64,000 nt of DNA from contig JAJDBM010000049.1 of the NCBI GenBank assembly GCA_029261355.1, forward strand, positions 1 through 64,000, read 5' to 3'. The translations under genes were made by a program, and so were the position numbers. Below are positions 35,170-46,141 of this stretch, one piece after another. Every line of letters begins with the position of its first letter. Positions within the stretch are counted from its first letter, which is position 1. The notes under the pieces were generated by a model. It ran no database searches and was not told the DNA's origin. It saw only the letters and a program-made list of their open reading frames with translations. Origin of the DNA: Nitrospirales bacterium (GTDB lineage Bacteria > Nitrospirota > Nitrospiria > Nitrospirales > UBA8639).

Positions 35170-37199
35170 CAGATGCGCCCACCAGAGATAAAGTGATCTA
35201 GATTTACCATGAGATAACGAGAAGCAGTGGTACCTCCACCATCAGCCACCAACAAATATTCTTGGTCGTATTGAGTCCGGGCTATCCCTTCAGCCTTCAA
35301 GCCAGAAATAGTGAAAATTTCACGCAAGACGTGTGTCGCCTGGTCGTACGCCCACACATAACTCACGTGGCTCTGTTTTTTCCCTCGACTCCCCAAGAGA
35401 AGCAGAGTGCTATCAATCCAGAGCATGTCCGACAGTAAAACGGGTTCTCCAGCTTGAGAATCCACCAACATGATGGTCTCCCAGATTTCACCTTGTGGCG
35501 GGCGACCCGCGAAGATTCTCTCGAGATTCATTATCCTGAGGAAAACCGTCTGACCGAGATCAGTCCGTGGCGACTTGAAACCCAAAATGAGATTGTCATT
35601 TCTGACAACATGTGCTTCGATATCGATACGTTTTGACTGCAGGGCGTCCTTAAGAAATATCGCTGTATGTCTATCGTTAGTCGTTGCTTCCAGTTGTTCT
35701 AAGACATGGTAGAGATCAATGAATCCTCGAGAGATCAGGTGGGAACCATCCTGCTCAAGCCTGAGAAACTGTCGGCGCTTGGCCTTCAACTTGCCCTTTT
35801 TATTATGAGAGAGAGAGGACAGTAGATAGAGGTACGGTCCATCGGCACTCAGGCTTTCCAAATCGTCAATTTGTGGTGCATCCTTCACCACGATGGAGTT
35901 TGTGATTCTTCCCTGCACATCCATACGATAGAGAGCCGTTTTGCCTGAGCTGGATTCATCACTGATCATGAAAAAATTTAAATTCTCTGGGTCCCATAAG
36001 ACACCAGAGGCTTCAATGCTTTTTGGATCAATGCGGTTATCGGTGGGAATAATGAACGATTCTTTAGGGAAGGAAGGAGAAAGTGGAAGTCTCTTGACCG
36101 ACGTCTCAGCAAAAACATTCATGACATCACTAAACATGCTGGCCGTAGCAACAACCTTCGAAAACACCGTGCCAGGTTTTTCCAGAAGGACGATTACCTT
36201 TTCGCCTAACAACAATGGGTGTGACTCGGAAAGTCTGACCACCGCTTCTCGTCCCCAAGCCTGAACCATAGGGTTTTTCTTAAGTCGTTCGGGATACTCG
36301 ACAATGCGCGTACCGAGGCTCTCCACGGTACTCTCAATAAAGGGAGCTTCATCACCTGATGTTGTCGATTGCACCCAAACGGATTGGCCTACTTGCACTC
36401 GATTCACGACAGCTTCGTGTATATAGCCGTTGATATAGTTAGGGGATGATCCGTGAACAGTGAGAATTGGCTGAAATGGAGGAACAATTTCTCCAGACCG
36501 GAACATCATACTGCCGACGCGACCATCAAAATCGGCCCGAATCGTGAGCTTAGTGGCCTGATGTTGTAATGCTGATTTTCGTTCTCGGAGTTCAGCAACC
36601 TGGGCATCAATAGGACGCAGATTTGCGTTTAATTGAGCTTCCAGATTCATTATTTCCGCTTCTAATGATGCTCTCAGGTGTTGGCGTTCTCGTGTGAGGC
36701 CTTCAATTTCGGCCAAAATGGGGTTGCTACGAAGGTCGCCGTCTGGAGCATGCCCATCCAATTGAACCAGAATACTTTGGTTAAGATCATGGCGAGATTG
36801 GAGACTCTGGATTTTAGAATCAAGATTTGCCTGTTGAGCCTCTTGCTGACTCCGCAGACTAGACAGTTTTGCTCGCGTCGCCGCAACCGTTTCACGGTCG
36901 CGAGTGGTTAATTCAGTGAGCTGCTCATCAAGGATCACCAGCTCTGAACTCAGTGCGTCTCGCTGCACTTCCATAATTAATTGCCCCTGACTGACAGGAT
37001 CACCTTCAACAACTAATATCCGCACGATGTCGACCGGGGCCTCGAACAAAATGGTTTGCTCCCGATCATCAGCAATGCCATAGAAATGTGCCGACTCACC
37101 CCGGAATCCTAAGGCCAACACTCCAAGCACCGCCAATGAGATTCCCCACATGACGAACAAGAACCGTTTGTGCATATTTAGAGTGATCCTTCCGGACAT
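35169..37199 (-). CDS. HlyD-type membrane-fusion adaptor fused to a DUF3616-like beta-propeller
   Basis: About 676 residues. A single N-terminal membrane helix (FLFVMWGISLAVLGVLALGF) is followed by a lipoyl-like half (ILFEAPVDIVRILVVEGDPV), a long coiled-coil hairpin (about 70-210, Leu/Gln/Glu-rich), the second lipoyl half (LTIRADFDGRVGSMMFRSGE) and a beta-barrel: a full HlyD adaptor. From about residue 385 a different domain begins. EASGVLWDPENLNFFMISDE, DDLESLSADGPYLYLLSS and GKLKAKRRQFLRLE look like DUF3616, related to SdiA-regulated/phytase-like propellers. I have not seen this fusion described. Start choice: ATG at 37199 with GGAA upstream; TTG at 37223 or ATG at 37175 are possible. It lies between the DUF4956 and TolC-like genes. 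Confidence 0.8.
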   Translation of the reverse strand: MSGRITLNMHKRFLFVMWGISLAVLGVLALGFRGESAHFYGIADDREQTILFEAPVDIVRILVVEGDPVSQGQLIMEVQRDALSSELVILDEQLTELTTRDRETVAATRAKLSSLRSQQEAQQANLDSKIQSLQSRHDLNQSILVQLDGHAPDGDLRSNPILAEIEGLTRERQHLRASLEAEIMNLEAQLNANLRPIDAQVAELRERKSALQHQATKLTIRADFDGRVGSMMFRSGEIVPPFQPILTVHGSSPNYINGYIHEAVVNRVQVGQSVWVQSTTSGDEAPFIESTVESLGTRIVEYPERLKKNPMVQAWGREAVVRLSESHPLLLGEKVIVLLEKPGTVFSKVVATASMFSDVMNVFAETSVKRLPLSPSFPKESFIIPTDNRIDPKSIEASGVLWDPENLNFFMISDESSSGKTALYRMDVQGRITNSIVVKDAPQIDDLESLSADGPYLYLLSSLSHNKKGKLKAKRRQFLRLEQDGSHLISRGFIDLYHVLEQLEATTNDRHTAIFLKDALQSKRIDIEAHVVRNDNLILGFKSPRTDLGQTVFLRIMNLERIFAGRPPQGEIWETIMLVDSQAGEPVLLSDMLWIDSTLLLLGSRGKKQSHVSYVWAYDQATHVLREIFTISGLKAEGIARTQYDQEYLLVADGGGTTASRYLMVNLDHFISGGRI

Positions 37200-37230
37200 C
37201 TTAATTCCAAGAAAATATGCCAACAGCGCT

Positions 37231-37923
37231 TCATAAATCCACCGTGGCCTCTTGTAGCATCAAGTTCGTCCCCTGAATACTTTGTAATGTTTGCAGCTCT
37301 TTTAGGAAATCATCATGTGCCATGCCAGTTCGCATTTTGATGTGATACGCATAGTCCAGCCGTTGACCTTGTGAAATTTCACGCAAGGTCACCAATGAAA
37401 ACGCTCGACAATGTCGATGAAGAATGGATTCGAGTTGAGGGCTCTCCGTCGTGTCACAGGACATATTAAAACGTAGCATCCCATCAAAATGGCTGGTGGG
37501 GCCCAAGGGGGAGTAAAAGAGGATGAGCGCTGTAGCGGTAAACCCAAGTGTGCCAATAATGGCAACACCAAATGAATACGCCCCACAGGCTACTCCCGCT
37601 GATACACCGGCAAATAAAAACAAGAGATCACGTGGATCTTTGAGATTCGTACGAAAGCGAATGATGGCCATGGCCGCCATAATGCCGATGCCCCGGGATA
37701 AGCTATCACCCACTGCCTGAATGACCGTTGCTGCAACGATCGAAATAAGAATGATGGCTTGGACGTAATTGCGAGAATATGACAACCCGCGAAAGGTCTT
37801 TTGGTACACAAAAGCGATAAAGGTAGAGAGCACAAAACACAGAAGGTAGATATACACCAATGTGAGTAAGCCACCGCTTTCTGCTGCAGTCTGTACGTTA
37901 AACGCTTCCAAGGCATTCTGCAT
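37231..37923 (-). CDS. DUF4956 membrane protein
   Basis: 230 residues with about four membrane helices (about 20-42, 55-72, 82-96 and 105-150). The conserved signature RGIGIMAAMAIIRFRTNLKDPRDLLFLFAG follows the second or third helix and marks DUF4956. The layout, with a Gly-rich helix and a small C-terminal ACT-like domain (LRFNM...LVTLREI...YHIKM), recalls MgtC/YhiD proteins. DUF4956 genes are known neighbours of VTC genes. In yeast the VTC polymerase passes polyphosphate through membrane helices, so this protein is the natural candidate for the inner-membrane channel here. It is first in the operon; AGAGGA seven bases upstream supports the start. Confidence 0.85.
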   Translation of the reverse strand: MQNALEAFNVQTAAESGGLLTLVYIYLLCFVLSTFIAFVYQKTFRGLSYSRNYVQAIILISIVAATVIQAVGDSLSRGIGIMAAMAIIRFRTNLKDPRDLLFLFAGVSAGVACGAYSFGVAIIGTLGFTATALILFYSPLGPTSHFDGMLRFNMSCDTTESPQLESILHRHCRAFSLVTLREISQGQRLDYAYHIKMRTGMAHDDFLKELQTLQSIQGTNLMLQEATVDL

Positions 37924-38998
37924 CAGGTGTCCTCTATCCTTGGCTCTATTCGTTTCATGCCATCGCCCCTTTCGGTGTCGTTATACTTTCAGTAGAAATA
38001 ACCTCAGTGAAATACGTCATATTCTTCAAACTAAATTGAATACAACCGAAGTATGCATTCTTGACAACTGGTGAAGATACGGTCGCATAATTCGTTCGCA
38101 TCAATTTGTCTTCAAACTTTTCTCATGCAATGCGTTAACACCTTCTAGAATCCGCCACTCACTCATGAAAAAACTTACTCAAAACGTCTGTCCTACTATT
38201 CGCAGAATCTACTTTTACCTCGTTCATGTCAATTTCATTATCAAATAATAATAGTTGCATGAACATGATTTTCCGACCCCTTATCATGAACAAAATAAAA
38301 ACTTATAAGAAAAGAGACTTGACCTAAATCGGCAACAAAAATCTCACAAGCCCTTTTGTGAGAAACGGTGAAAGTTCTCTGATTTCTTACTCTCTCAAAA
38401 CGCTCCGTGTGATCTGAATAGAAGAAAAATAGTGATTCGATCATGTCCCCCTCTATCCAGTGATTCATTGGTACCCCATATTATAAAATGACTTCTATGG
38501 TCTCGTTTTTCCACACGCAATATGTTGCGGCGAAGACAAAGACAATCTAGATCCCAAGAAGTAAAAGCCCGTAAACACATTTCGCTCGTGATGGATGACT
38601 CAAGAAAATAAACAAAGAGGCCCTCAGAACTCTCTAGAAGTACTGACGGCCCCTTTGAAATAGATTGAGGAGGTCTCATGTTCTGAATACTCTGCCAATC
38701 TTCCAAGTAATGCTCGGCATGAGACCACTATTCTATGACGATGGGATCACAAGCATGGCCTCCTTAAGAGCTCCCCAATCCTAAGACTCTCACTTTCTAT
38801 TCGTCCTATCGCTTCCATTAGAAATAGCAATTCGCGAAACGGTACTGTTGTGACCTGGAAAGACTGATACAAACATGGTCATGCTCCTTGATAAAATTGT
38901 TGATCATCACGTGTAGCTCACGTCTTGATCAAACATACAGAGGCAAGTTCACAAGAAGCTAACCAAGGCATTACCGTTAGGTAAGAAATAAACAGAAC
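37924..38998. other. Gene-free stretch with repeat B, upstream of the VTC operon
   Basis: About 1.07 kb between a minus-strand kinase and the minus-strand DUF4956 operon. It must hold the operon promoter at its left end. A hairpin CTCACAA-GCCCTT-TTGTGAG sits at 38343-38362. Repeat copy B occupies 38523-38728. A 103-codon minus-strand frame at 38395-38706 spans the repeat, has no counterpart intact in copy A, and is not called as a gene. Confidence 0.5.
38523..38728 (+). repeat. Direct repeat, copy B, right of the VTC operon
   Basis: Same orientation and block order as copy A (32758-32956). This copy keeps a perfect inner inverted repeat GGTCTCATG (38672-38680) and CATGAGACC (38718-38726), which is degraded in copy A (TTTCAGG / CATGAGAC). 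The hairpin could be the end of a mobile element or a small structured RNA. Together the copies bracket exactly the four-gene operon and its flanks. Confidence 0.7.
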
Positions 38999-40408
38999 TT
39001 AGTGAGGAGTAGACGAAAATGGAGGGAGGAAAATGGTGAAGGTACTTCCTTGAGCAGGTTCACTCGCAAGTGTAATATCGCCTCCATGGGCACAGGCCAC
39101 TGCACGAGCAAAGCTTAATCCTAAGCCACATCCATCCTGAGATCGACTTTGATCACACCGAAAAAATCGATCAAACACACGAGGTTGATCGGCTGGCTGA
39201 ATGCCAAAGCCTGTATCAGCAACCATCACACACAGGCCACGTGGTTGTCGGGTAAGATCAATCTTCACCTGCCCCTTTGGCCCTGTATATTTCAAAGCAT
39301 TATCAAGAAGATTGGCCAACATCCGTTGAAGCATTTGACGGTTACCCTTCACTCGACAGTCAGGATCAAGCTTGCAAGAAAGTTTGATCTTTTTTTCTTC
39401 AGCGGCTGGCTCATATAGATCACGAGCATCTTCAATAAGCATCGACAGGTTAATCGGTTCTGTATCCGTCGACATCACTCCAGCCTCTGCTTCTGCGACA
39501 TCTAGGGTCGTATTGATCAAATGGAGAAGTCGATCACACTGCTCAAGCGTATCAGAGGCCGCGACTCTGTACTCGTTGTCGGGCTCTGTGACCGAGAGAG
39601 CTCTTTCAGAAATAACACGAATCCGTGACAAAGGACTCCGCAGATCATGTGCAATATTATCCGTCATTTCCCGCATTTCAGTAATCAAAATCCTAATACG
39701 TTCAGCCATCGCATTAAAGGTATCGACTAGCATTTGAACTTCATCGCCTTGATCTTTGATCGTAACTCGACGATCGAGTTGCCCCTTTTCAATATCAACA
39801 GCCGCACGACTTACCTCCTCAATCCCCTTGACCGCCTTTCTTGCGATTGCCCATCCAACCCCTGACGCAAGTGGTATCGCAACACAAAACATTCCAATAA
39901 ACACCAGAAGAAGCAAATTCATGATCTCGTCTTTTTCTTCGAGCGACTCGCCGAGATGCATGATCAGACCTGGGGCAATCAAGCCGGACGTGATTCTCGC
40001 CGACGAATCATGATGAGGACGCACGACTGTTTGAATTCGATACTCGCCTTGAACCTCTGGCACCTTTTGTAAAAATTCCTCAGATATAGGCAGCTCCTTC
40101 CACTCAGTGAGGTTTGAGGAGAAAATCGTCTGCCCTTTACTCGTCAACAGTCGAAGGAACATCTGCTCTTCATCATTGGATTCGGCCTCACGCTCAAGTT
40201 CTTGAACCACTCGATTCATGCCTTCAGCAAGGTACAGATCACTATATTCAGAAATATCTTCCGTTAAATCTTCATTCATGCGATTATTGAGAATCGTATC
40301 CACAGAAACGTACAAGAGACAGAAGGCGGCAAAAGAGGAAACAAGAAATGCGACGGCATATGACAGAGTGAGACGAAACGCTAAGGTATTTGGCAACCTA
40401 CGCATCAC
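38999..40408 (-). CDS. Sensor histidine kinase (HAMP, EnvZ/CusS-like)
   Basis: 469 residues. TM1 (about 12-36) and TM2 (about 163-188) enclose a periplasmic sensor of about 125 residues with many acidic positions. HAMP follows (about 189-240), then HisKA with NIAHDLRSPLSRIR (H254). HATPase has NLLDNALKYTG, VADTGFGIQ and GCGLGLSFARAVA. The protein autophosphorylates on H254 and passes the phosphate to the OmpR-type regulator encoded just upstream, with which it overlaps by 11 bases. The pair is transcribed away from an LbtU-like porin, which may be its target. The signal is unknown; acidic sensor domains can bind metal cations. Confidence 0.93.
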   Translation of the reverse strand: MMRRLPNTLAFRLTLSYAVAFLVSSFAAFCLLYVSVDTILNNRMNEDLTEDISEYSDLYLAEGMNRVVQELEREAESNDEEQMFLRLLTSKGQTIFSSNLTEWKELPISEEFLQKVPEVQGEYRIQTVVRPHHDSSARITSGLIAPGLIMHLGESLEEKDEIMNLLLLVFIGMFCVAIPLASGVGWAIARKAVKGIEEVSRAAVDIEKGQLDRRVTIKDQGDEVQMLVDTFNAMAERIRILITEMREMTDNIAHDLRSPLSRIRVISERALSVTEPDNEYRVAASDTLEQCDRLLHLINTTLDVAEAEAGVMSTDTEPINLSMLIEDARDLYEPAAEEKKIKLSCKLDPDCRVKGNRQMLQRMLANLLDNALKYTGPKGQVKIDLTRQPRGLCVMVADTGFGIQPADQPRVFDRFFRCDQSRSQDGCGLGLSFARAVACAHGGDITLASEPAQGSTFTIFLPPFSSTPH

Positions 40409-41078
40409 TTCCTCTTAGCACGTACCCAACCCCCCTTACGGTATGAATGAGCGATACCTGAAAATCTTTGTCAATCTTTTCGCGAAGCTTGCTCATACGT
40501 GCTTCGACCACATTGGTCCCAGGATCAAAGTTATAATCCCACACACGTTCCATGATCATCGTCTTCGAAACTACGTTTCCCACATTCCGCAGTAAGTACT
40601 CCAATAAGGCAAACTCCTTGGGTTGGAGCTCAATCTTTGTGCCTGCTCGTCTCGCCGTCCGCGCAAGAAGATCGATGGATAAATCTTGAAAAGAAAGCGT
40701 CGTGGGCTCCGTAATGTTTTGACTTCGCCGTATGAGTGACTCAACACGAGCAAGGAGTTCACTGAAAGAAAATGGCTTTGTGAGGTAGTCGTCACCACCA
40801 TGACGCAGGCCATCGACCCGTTCATCGACTGATCGTTTCGCACTAAGAATAAGAATAGGAAGACGTATCTTCTCTCTTCGCAATCGGTCAATGACAGAAA
40901 GACCATCAAGACCCGGCAACATCAAGTCAAGGATCGCAAGGTCATAACTGTCATGCAGTAAAACCCCTAACCCTTTCTCACCATCATCGACATGGTCAAT
41001 AATATATCCAGCTTGCTTCATCCCGTTCTGAATGAAGTCAGCGATAAGTTGATCATCCTCGACTAATAAGATCCTCAT
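40398..41078 (-). CDS. OmpR-family response regulator
   Basis: 226 residues. The receiver has the acidic pocket VEDD at 7-9, phospho-acceptor D51 in LAILDLMLPGLDG, the Thr/Ser switch in ILSAK and the Lys in LTKPFSF. The winged-helix output reads LQPKEFALLEYLLRN, NVVEARMSKLREKID and IHTVRGVGYVLR at the end. This is the partner of the overlapping kinase. It is first in the two-gene unit and 232 nt from the divergent porin start, so the shared upstream region is a likely binding place. Confidence 0.95.
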   Translation of the reverse strand: MRILLVEDDQLIADFIQNGMKQAGYIIDHVDDGEKGLGVLLHDSYDLAILDLMLPGLDGLSVIDRLRREKIRLPILILSAKRSVDERVDGLRHGGDDYLTKPFSFSELLARVESLIRRSQNITEPTTLSFQDLSIDLLARTARRAGTKIELQPKEFALLEYLLRNVGNVVSKTMIMERVWDYNFDPGTNVVEARMSKLREKIDKDFQVSLIHTVRGVGYVLRGSDA

Positions 41079-41310
41079 AGTTTCTCCATACTCCTACACA
41101 CAGGCACAGTGTCAACCATACACGGAAAGTACCTCCAGGCCATGCACATGCCTAATATTGTCCATCTTAGCGAAATCAAGCCAGCAGAAACATTACGATA
41201 TGGTGAACTTATGGTAAAAGAGTTGCTTCGTCTTTCAGAGATTGTCATTTTACAGGACTGATTTCCTTCAGAGAGGAATCTCGATAATACTGTACAAATA
41301 TGGATTGCCA

Positions 41311-42405
41311 ATGAAAAATATATCGACGCTCGCCTTTCTTCTCCTTCTCGTACCCAACTTCGTCTTCGCGCAAGACCAACCGTTGAAGACTTCAAGGCCA
41401 CCTAAATCTGACCCTGTGAGAATTTACCGAAACCCTGAAGAGCGAAGAGAAGCTGGGCTTGGGACACAGGTGACAGACTGGTTAAAGATTGGCGGGGTCA
41501 TTGAATTAGAAAAAGAATATCGAAAAAATATTACCAAGATCGGAAACAATACCAAAGATGATCCAGATCCAGAATTGGCGATCGAGCTTGGCTTCGAAAT
41601 TCAATACGATGAATGGTTGGAAGCAGAAGTCCTGTTTGCTATTGAAGACAATGGACGACGACATTACCAAGAACTCGATGAGGCTCTCATTGGAATCAAT
41701 CTTGGGGACTTCGGTATAGAAATTGGACATCTCTATGTGCCATTTGGTGCCTATTATAGTGCCTTTGTCACAGGTCCTCTATTAGAGTTTGCGCAGACCC
41801 GGGGGACCGCCTTGTTGCTGGACTATACTTTCTGGGACTCTCTTGAAATCGCTGGATATATTTTTGACAGTAAAGCTGATCACCACACAGAGAGGAATGA
41901 AATTGATTGGGGACTCAGCCTCGAACTCACATCAGAGGATGAATCAATAAGAATAGGCGCCGGATACCTATCAGATCTTGCAGAAAGTGAAGATGAATTA
42001 CTCTTCGACTTTAACCATGAATATCAACGTCGTGTCCCAGCCTGGAACGCCTACGCACGAATAGGCATACCACCGATTGAACTGACCGCAGAGGTACTGA
42101 AGGCTATTCGAAAATTTAGGGAGTTTGATAATAATGCCAATAAACCTTTTGCCTATAATATTGAGGTTGCCTACTTTCCAGTCGACTACCTACAGTTCGC
42201 TGTCAGATTAGAACATAGCTCGAATTTAGCTGATGAACCAAAATGGCAATATGGTCTAGCTGGAGCATGGCGTCCGCTTAATAATGTGACCATATCGCTT
42301 GACTATCTTTACGGAACATATAAAAAGGCGTTTGCATTTGACGATAGAGAACAAGAGCTCAGCCACCACCACATGATAGGGTCTCAGCTCACAGTAGCGT
42401 TTTAA
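41311..42405 (+). CDS. LbtU-family-like outer-membrane porin
   Basis: I start at 41311, where the signal peptide MKNISTLAFLLLLVPNFVFA begins; the 23 codons upstream do not look like a leader. The 364-residue product has a short Pro/Arg-rich region, then an amphipathic barrel opening VTDWLKIGGVIELEKEYRKN and GFEIQYDEWLEAEVLFAI, and ends in LTVAF with the terminal Phe. The strand texts match LbtU, a TonB-independent legiobactin uptake porin, and its broad family. Many members have no known substrate. Its position opposite a two-component pair suggests regulated expression. A bidirectional-looking terminator follows. Confidence 0.8.
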   Translation: MKNISTLAFLLLLVPNFVFAQDQPLKTSRPPKSDPVRIYRNPEERREAGLGTQVTDWLKIGGVIELEKEYRKNITKIGNNTKDDPDPELAIELGFEIQYDEWLEAEVLFAIEDNGRRHYQELDEALIGINLGDFGIEIGHLYVPFGAYYSAFVTGPLLEFAQTRGTALLLDYTFWDSLEIAGYIFDSKADHHTERNEIDWGLSLELTSEDESIRIGAGYLSDLAESEDELLFDFNHEYQRRVPAWNAYARIGIPPIELTAEVLKAIRKFREFDNNANKPFAYNIEVAYFPVDYLQFAVRLEHSSNLADEPKWQYGLAGAWRPLNNVTISLDYLYGTYKKAFAFDDREQELSHHHMIGSQLTVAF

Positions 42406-42458
42406 CTCATGCCGTGACGATTTTCCGAAGCACTAGTGATTCGCTTTCAGAAAAAATA

Positions 42459-42500
42459 CAAGAGCCCTATCTCGCTGGAGATAAGGCTCTCTTGGAACAC
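42459..42500. terminator. Terminator between converging porin and PEP-CTERM genes
   Basis: AAGAGCC-TATCTC and GAGATA-GGCTCTCTT form a stem of about 14 bp with a short GCTG loop. AAAAAA on the left and CTCTTGG on the right flank it, so it best serves the minus-strand PEP-CTERM transcript, and may also serve the porin. Confidence 0.65.
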
Positions 42501-42524
42501 GGTATTAAAATCCTGTATTGAGAA

Positions 42525-43361
42525 CTAACGTTTCCTTCCTTTTCGATTTCTCCAAACTGCCATCCCCACGAGCCCTGACCCTAGCAATACTATTGTCGAA
42601 GGCTCAGGTACGGACGAGACCAGCTCAACTCGAAGCTCCGGATCGGTCAGACTTGTACTTAATCCTTCTTCAACCAAAATCAGACCTACCCCAGGAGCAT
42701 AATATTTAAACTCCCTGGCGTCTGGATCCAATTCATTTACTTCAAAGACTTGTAGGACATTCGTAAACTCGCCAATACTAAGCGAGACTGTATTGCCAAG
42801 GGAAAAAATCGTGGCTTCGTCAATGGCATCATCAGCAGGAGCAAACTCTTGCCGATAATTGAACCCCTCTATAAGGTTGGCTGGCATGATAAAACCTGGA
42901 ACGGCATCATTCACTCCACTTATCCAAGAACTTGCACTGTCTGTCCCAAGCAACAGACCATCATCATCGTACCGATAGTTCGTCACATCTTCTCCAAAAT
43001 ACCAGACATTACCAATGGTATCTTGAGCATAATAATCAAAGGTATCTTCGACAATCTGACCATTTTCAAATGCACGATCACGTTGAATAGTGGTTTGCAC
43101 ACCAAGGATCGTTGGACCAGGACCCAAATTCGAAAAGGTAAAGCCTTCGGTGATGATTTCACCATCTTCCTCCTTTTGCCCCTCATAGGTTCGGCTCGTA
43201 CCTGGCACTAAAGAAAAATAGAGATGGTCAACTGAAGTACCAGAAAGAAACGTGGCGGCATTGAAATCTGGCAAAACCGGCATCGCAGCTACATTGCCAA
43301 GACCGACAATCAAAGAACCGAGCAATAAACAGACAGCACTCAACTTCATCTTCATTCTCAT
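42525..43361 (-). CDS. PEP-CTERM exported protein
   Basis: About 278 residues. The signal peptide is LSAVCLLLGSLIVGLGNVAA; the end has VPEPSTIVLLGSGLVGMAVW followed by RNRKGRKR, a classic PEP-CTERM sorting signal with a basic tail. The middle is beta-rich and Asp/Glu-rich (TSRTYEGQKEEDGEIITEGF, TFDYYAQDTIGNVWYFGED, EFKYYAPGVGLILVEEG). It resembles the uncharacterised exported domain whose typical ending is 'YAPGVGLVKEE'. Exosortase would cleave it for surface display; no exosortase is encoded here. GGAGGG lies upstream of ATG codons at 43361, 43355 and 43349, and 43355 has the best spacing. Confidence 0.88.
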   Translation of the reverse strand: MRMKMKLSAVCLLLGSLIVGLGNVAAMPVLPDFNAATFLSGTSVDHLYFSLVPGTSRTYEGQKEEDGEIITEGFTFSNLGPGPTILGVQTTIQRDRAFENGQIVEDTFDYYAQDTIGNVWYFGEDVTNYRYDDDGLLLGTDSASSWISGVNDAVPGFIMPANLIEGFNYRQEFAPADDAIDEATIFSLGNTVSLSIGEFTNVLQVFEVNELDPDAREFKYYAPGVGLILVEEGLSTSLTDPELRVELVSSVPEPSTIVLLGSGLVGMAVWRNRKGRKR

Positions 43362-43896
43362 ACCCTCCTTACAAAATATGGTCAGCCTCACTCAAGTGAA
43401 AAAGTTTTTGAACAAACAACTCAAGGCTGTTGTAGGCTTCCACATAAAAGGAGTCAACGAAGTGATCAAATGGTAATGTCGTGAAACATTTTCCCTGACC
43501 AAAAGCAGCATTTTCACAACATCCAAAATCCCCTTCTGTCATCAAAAATCAATAGTCCCGCACTGAATAGAAACCCTTTACAGGCAACTATGCAGAAGAA
43601 CTCATGTTATGAAGCGTTTCGCGACTGCGACAACTCGCGATGGGGGAACAAATCAGTAGGTACTCCTTAGGAGATGACACCAATAAGTACCCATTAAATC
43701 ACTGTAAATTCAGATAGATTTCTGTCCTCTCGAATTATTCCCGTCTCACTGACGCCTTCCAATCAACCCCTAGAAAAATTCTTATAGTTATCTATGTACT
43801 AGAAACTCAGCAAGCCCCAGAGACCCTCGCCAGCCATTCCTACGAACATATGCCTCATTGACAAGCCGCAAGCTGAGCGCTAGCATTGATTACATA
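43362..43896. other. Divergent spacer before the thiamine operon
   Basis: No gene is supported. The left part carries the PEP-CTERM gene promoter; the right part leads to the TPP riboswitch and must carry the thiC promoter. Confidence 0.4.
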
Positions 43897-43982
43897 AGGC
43901 TAGGGGAGCATATTGCTGAGATGTCCAACTCCGTTGGACGACCCTTATACCTGACCTGGGTAATTCCAGCGTAGGGAAGCGG
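43897..43982 (+). promoter_or_regulatory. TPP riboswitch (THI element)
   Basis: The thi-box landmarks are in order: CTAGGGGAGC, GCTGAGA, ACCCTTATACCTGA, CTGGGTAATTCCAGC and GTAGGGAAGC. These match the conserved aptamer of thiamine pyrophosphate riboswitches, with a variable hairpin TCCAACTCCGTTGGA as P3a. It lies before thiC and is followed by a strong terminator. When TPP is bound, the thiamine operon should be switched off. Confidence 0.95.
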
Positions 43983-44006
43983 CAGAGAATGAAGATCAAA
44001 ATTTTC

Positions 44007-44042
44007 AGGCCGTTTCCCCCTTACAGGGAAACGGCCTTTTTT
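44007..44042 (+). terminator. Riboswitch-controlled intrinsic terminator
   Basis: AGGCCGTTTCCC and GGGAAACGGCCT form a perfect 12-bp stem with a 7-nt loop, then T6. It sits 25 nt after the TPP aptamer and 60 nt before thiC, so it is the likely expression platform. Confidence 0.92.
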
Positions 44043-44075
44043 GTTTGTTATCGTGACCAGGCTTCAGGCCACTAA

Positions 44076-46043
<1,968 letters not shown>

Positions 46044-46141
46044 AGGGGAAGCTCTCAGTCATCGCTCCCTTTCAGCCTGAATGCATGTGTGGATATGAGC
46101 ATTTGAGGTCTAGTCAACCGATCAGCATGTGAGGATATGAT

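Noticed and set aside
38395-38706. 103-codon minus-strand frame upstream of the VTC operon
   Set aside because: It spans repeat copy B and is not open as the same protein in copy A. It has no ribosome binding site and no family-like motif.
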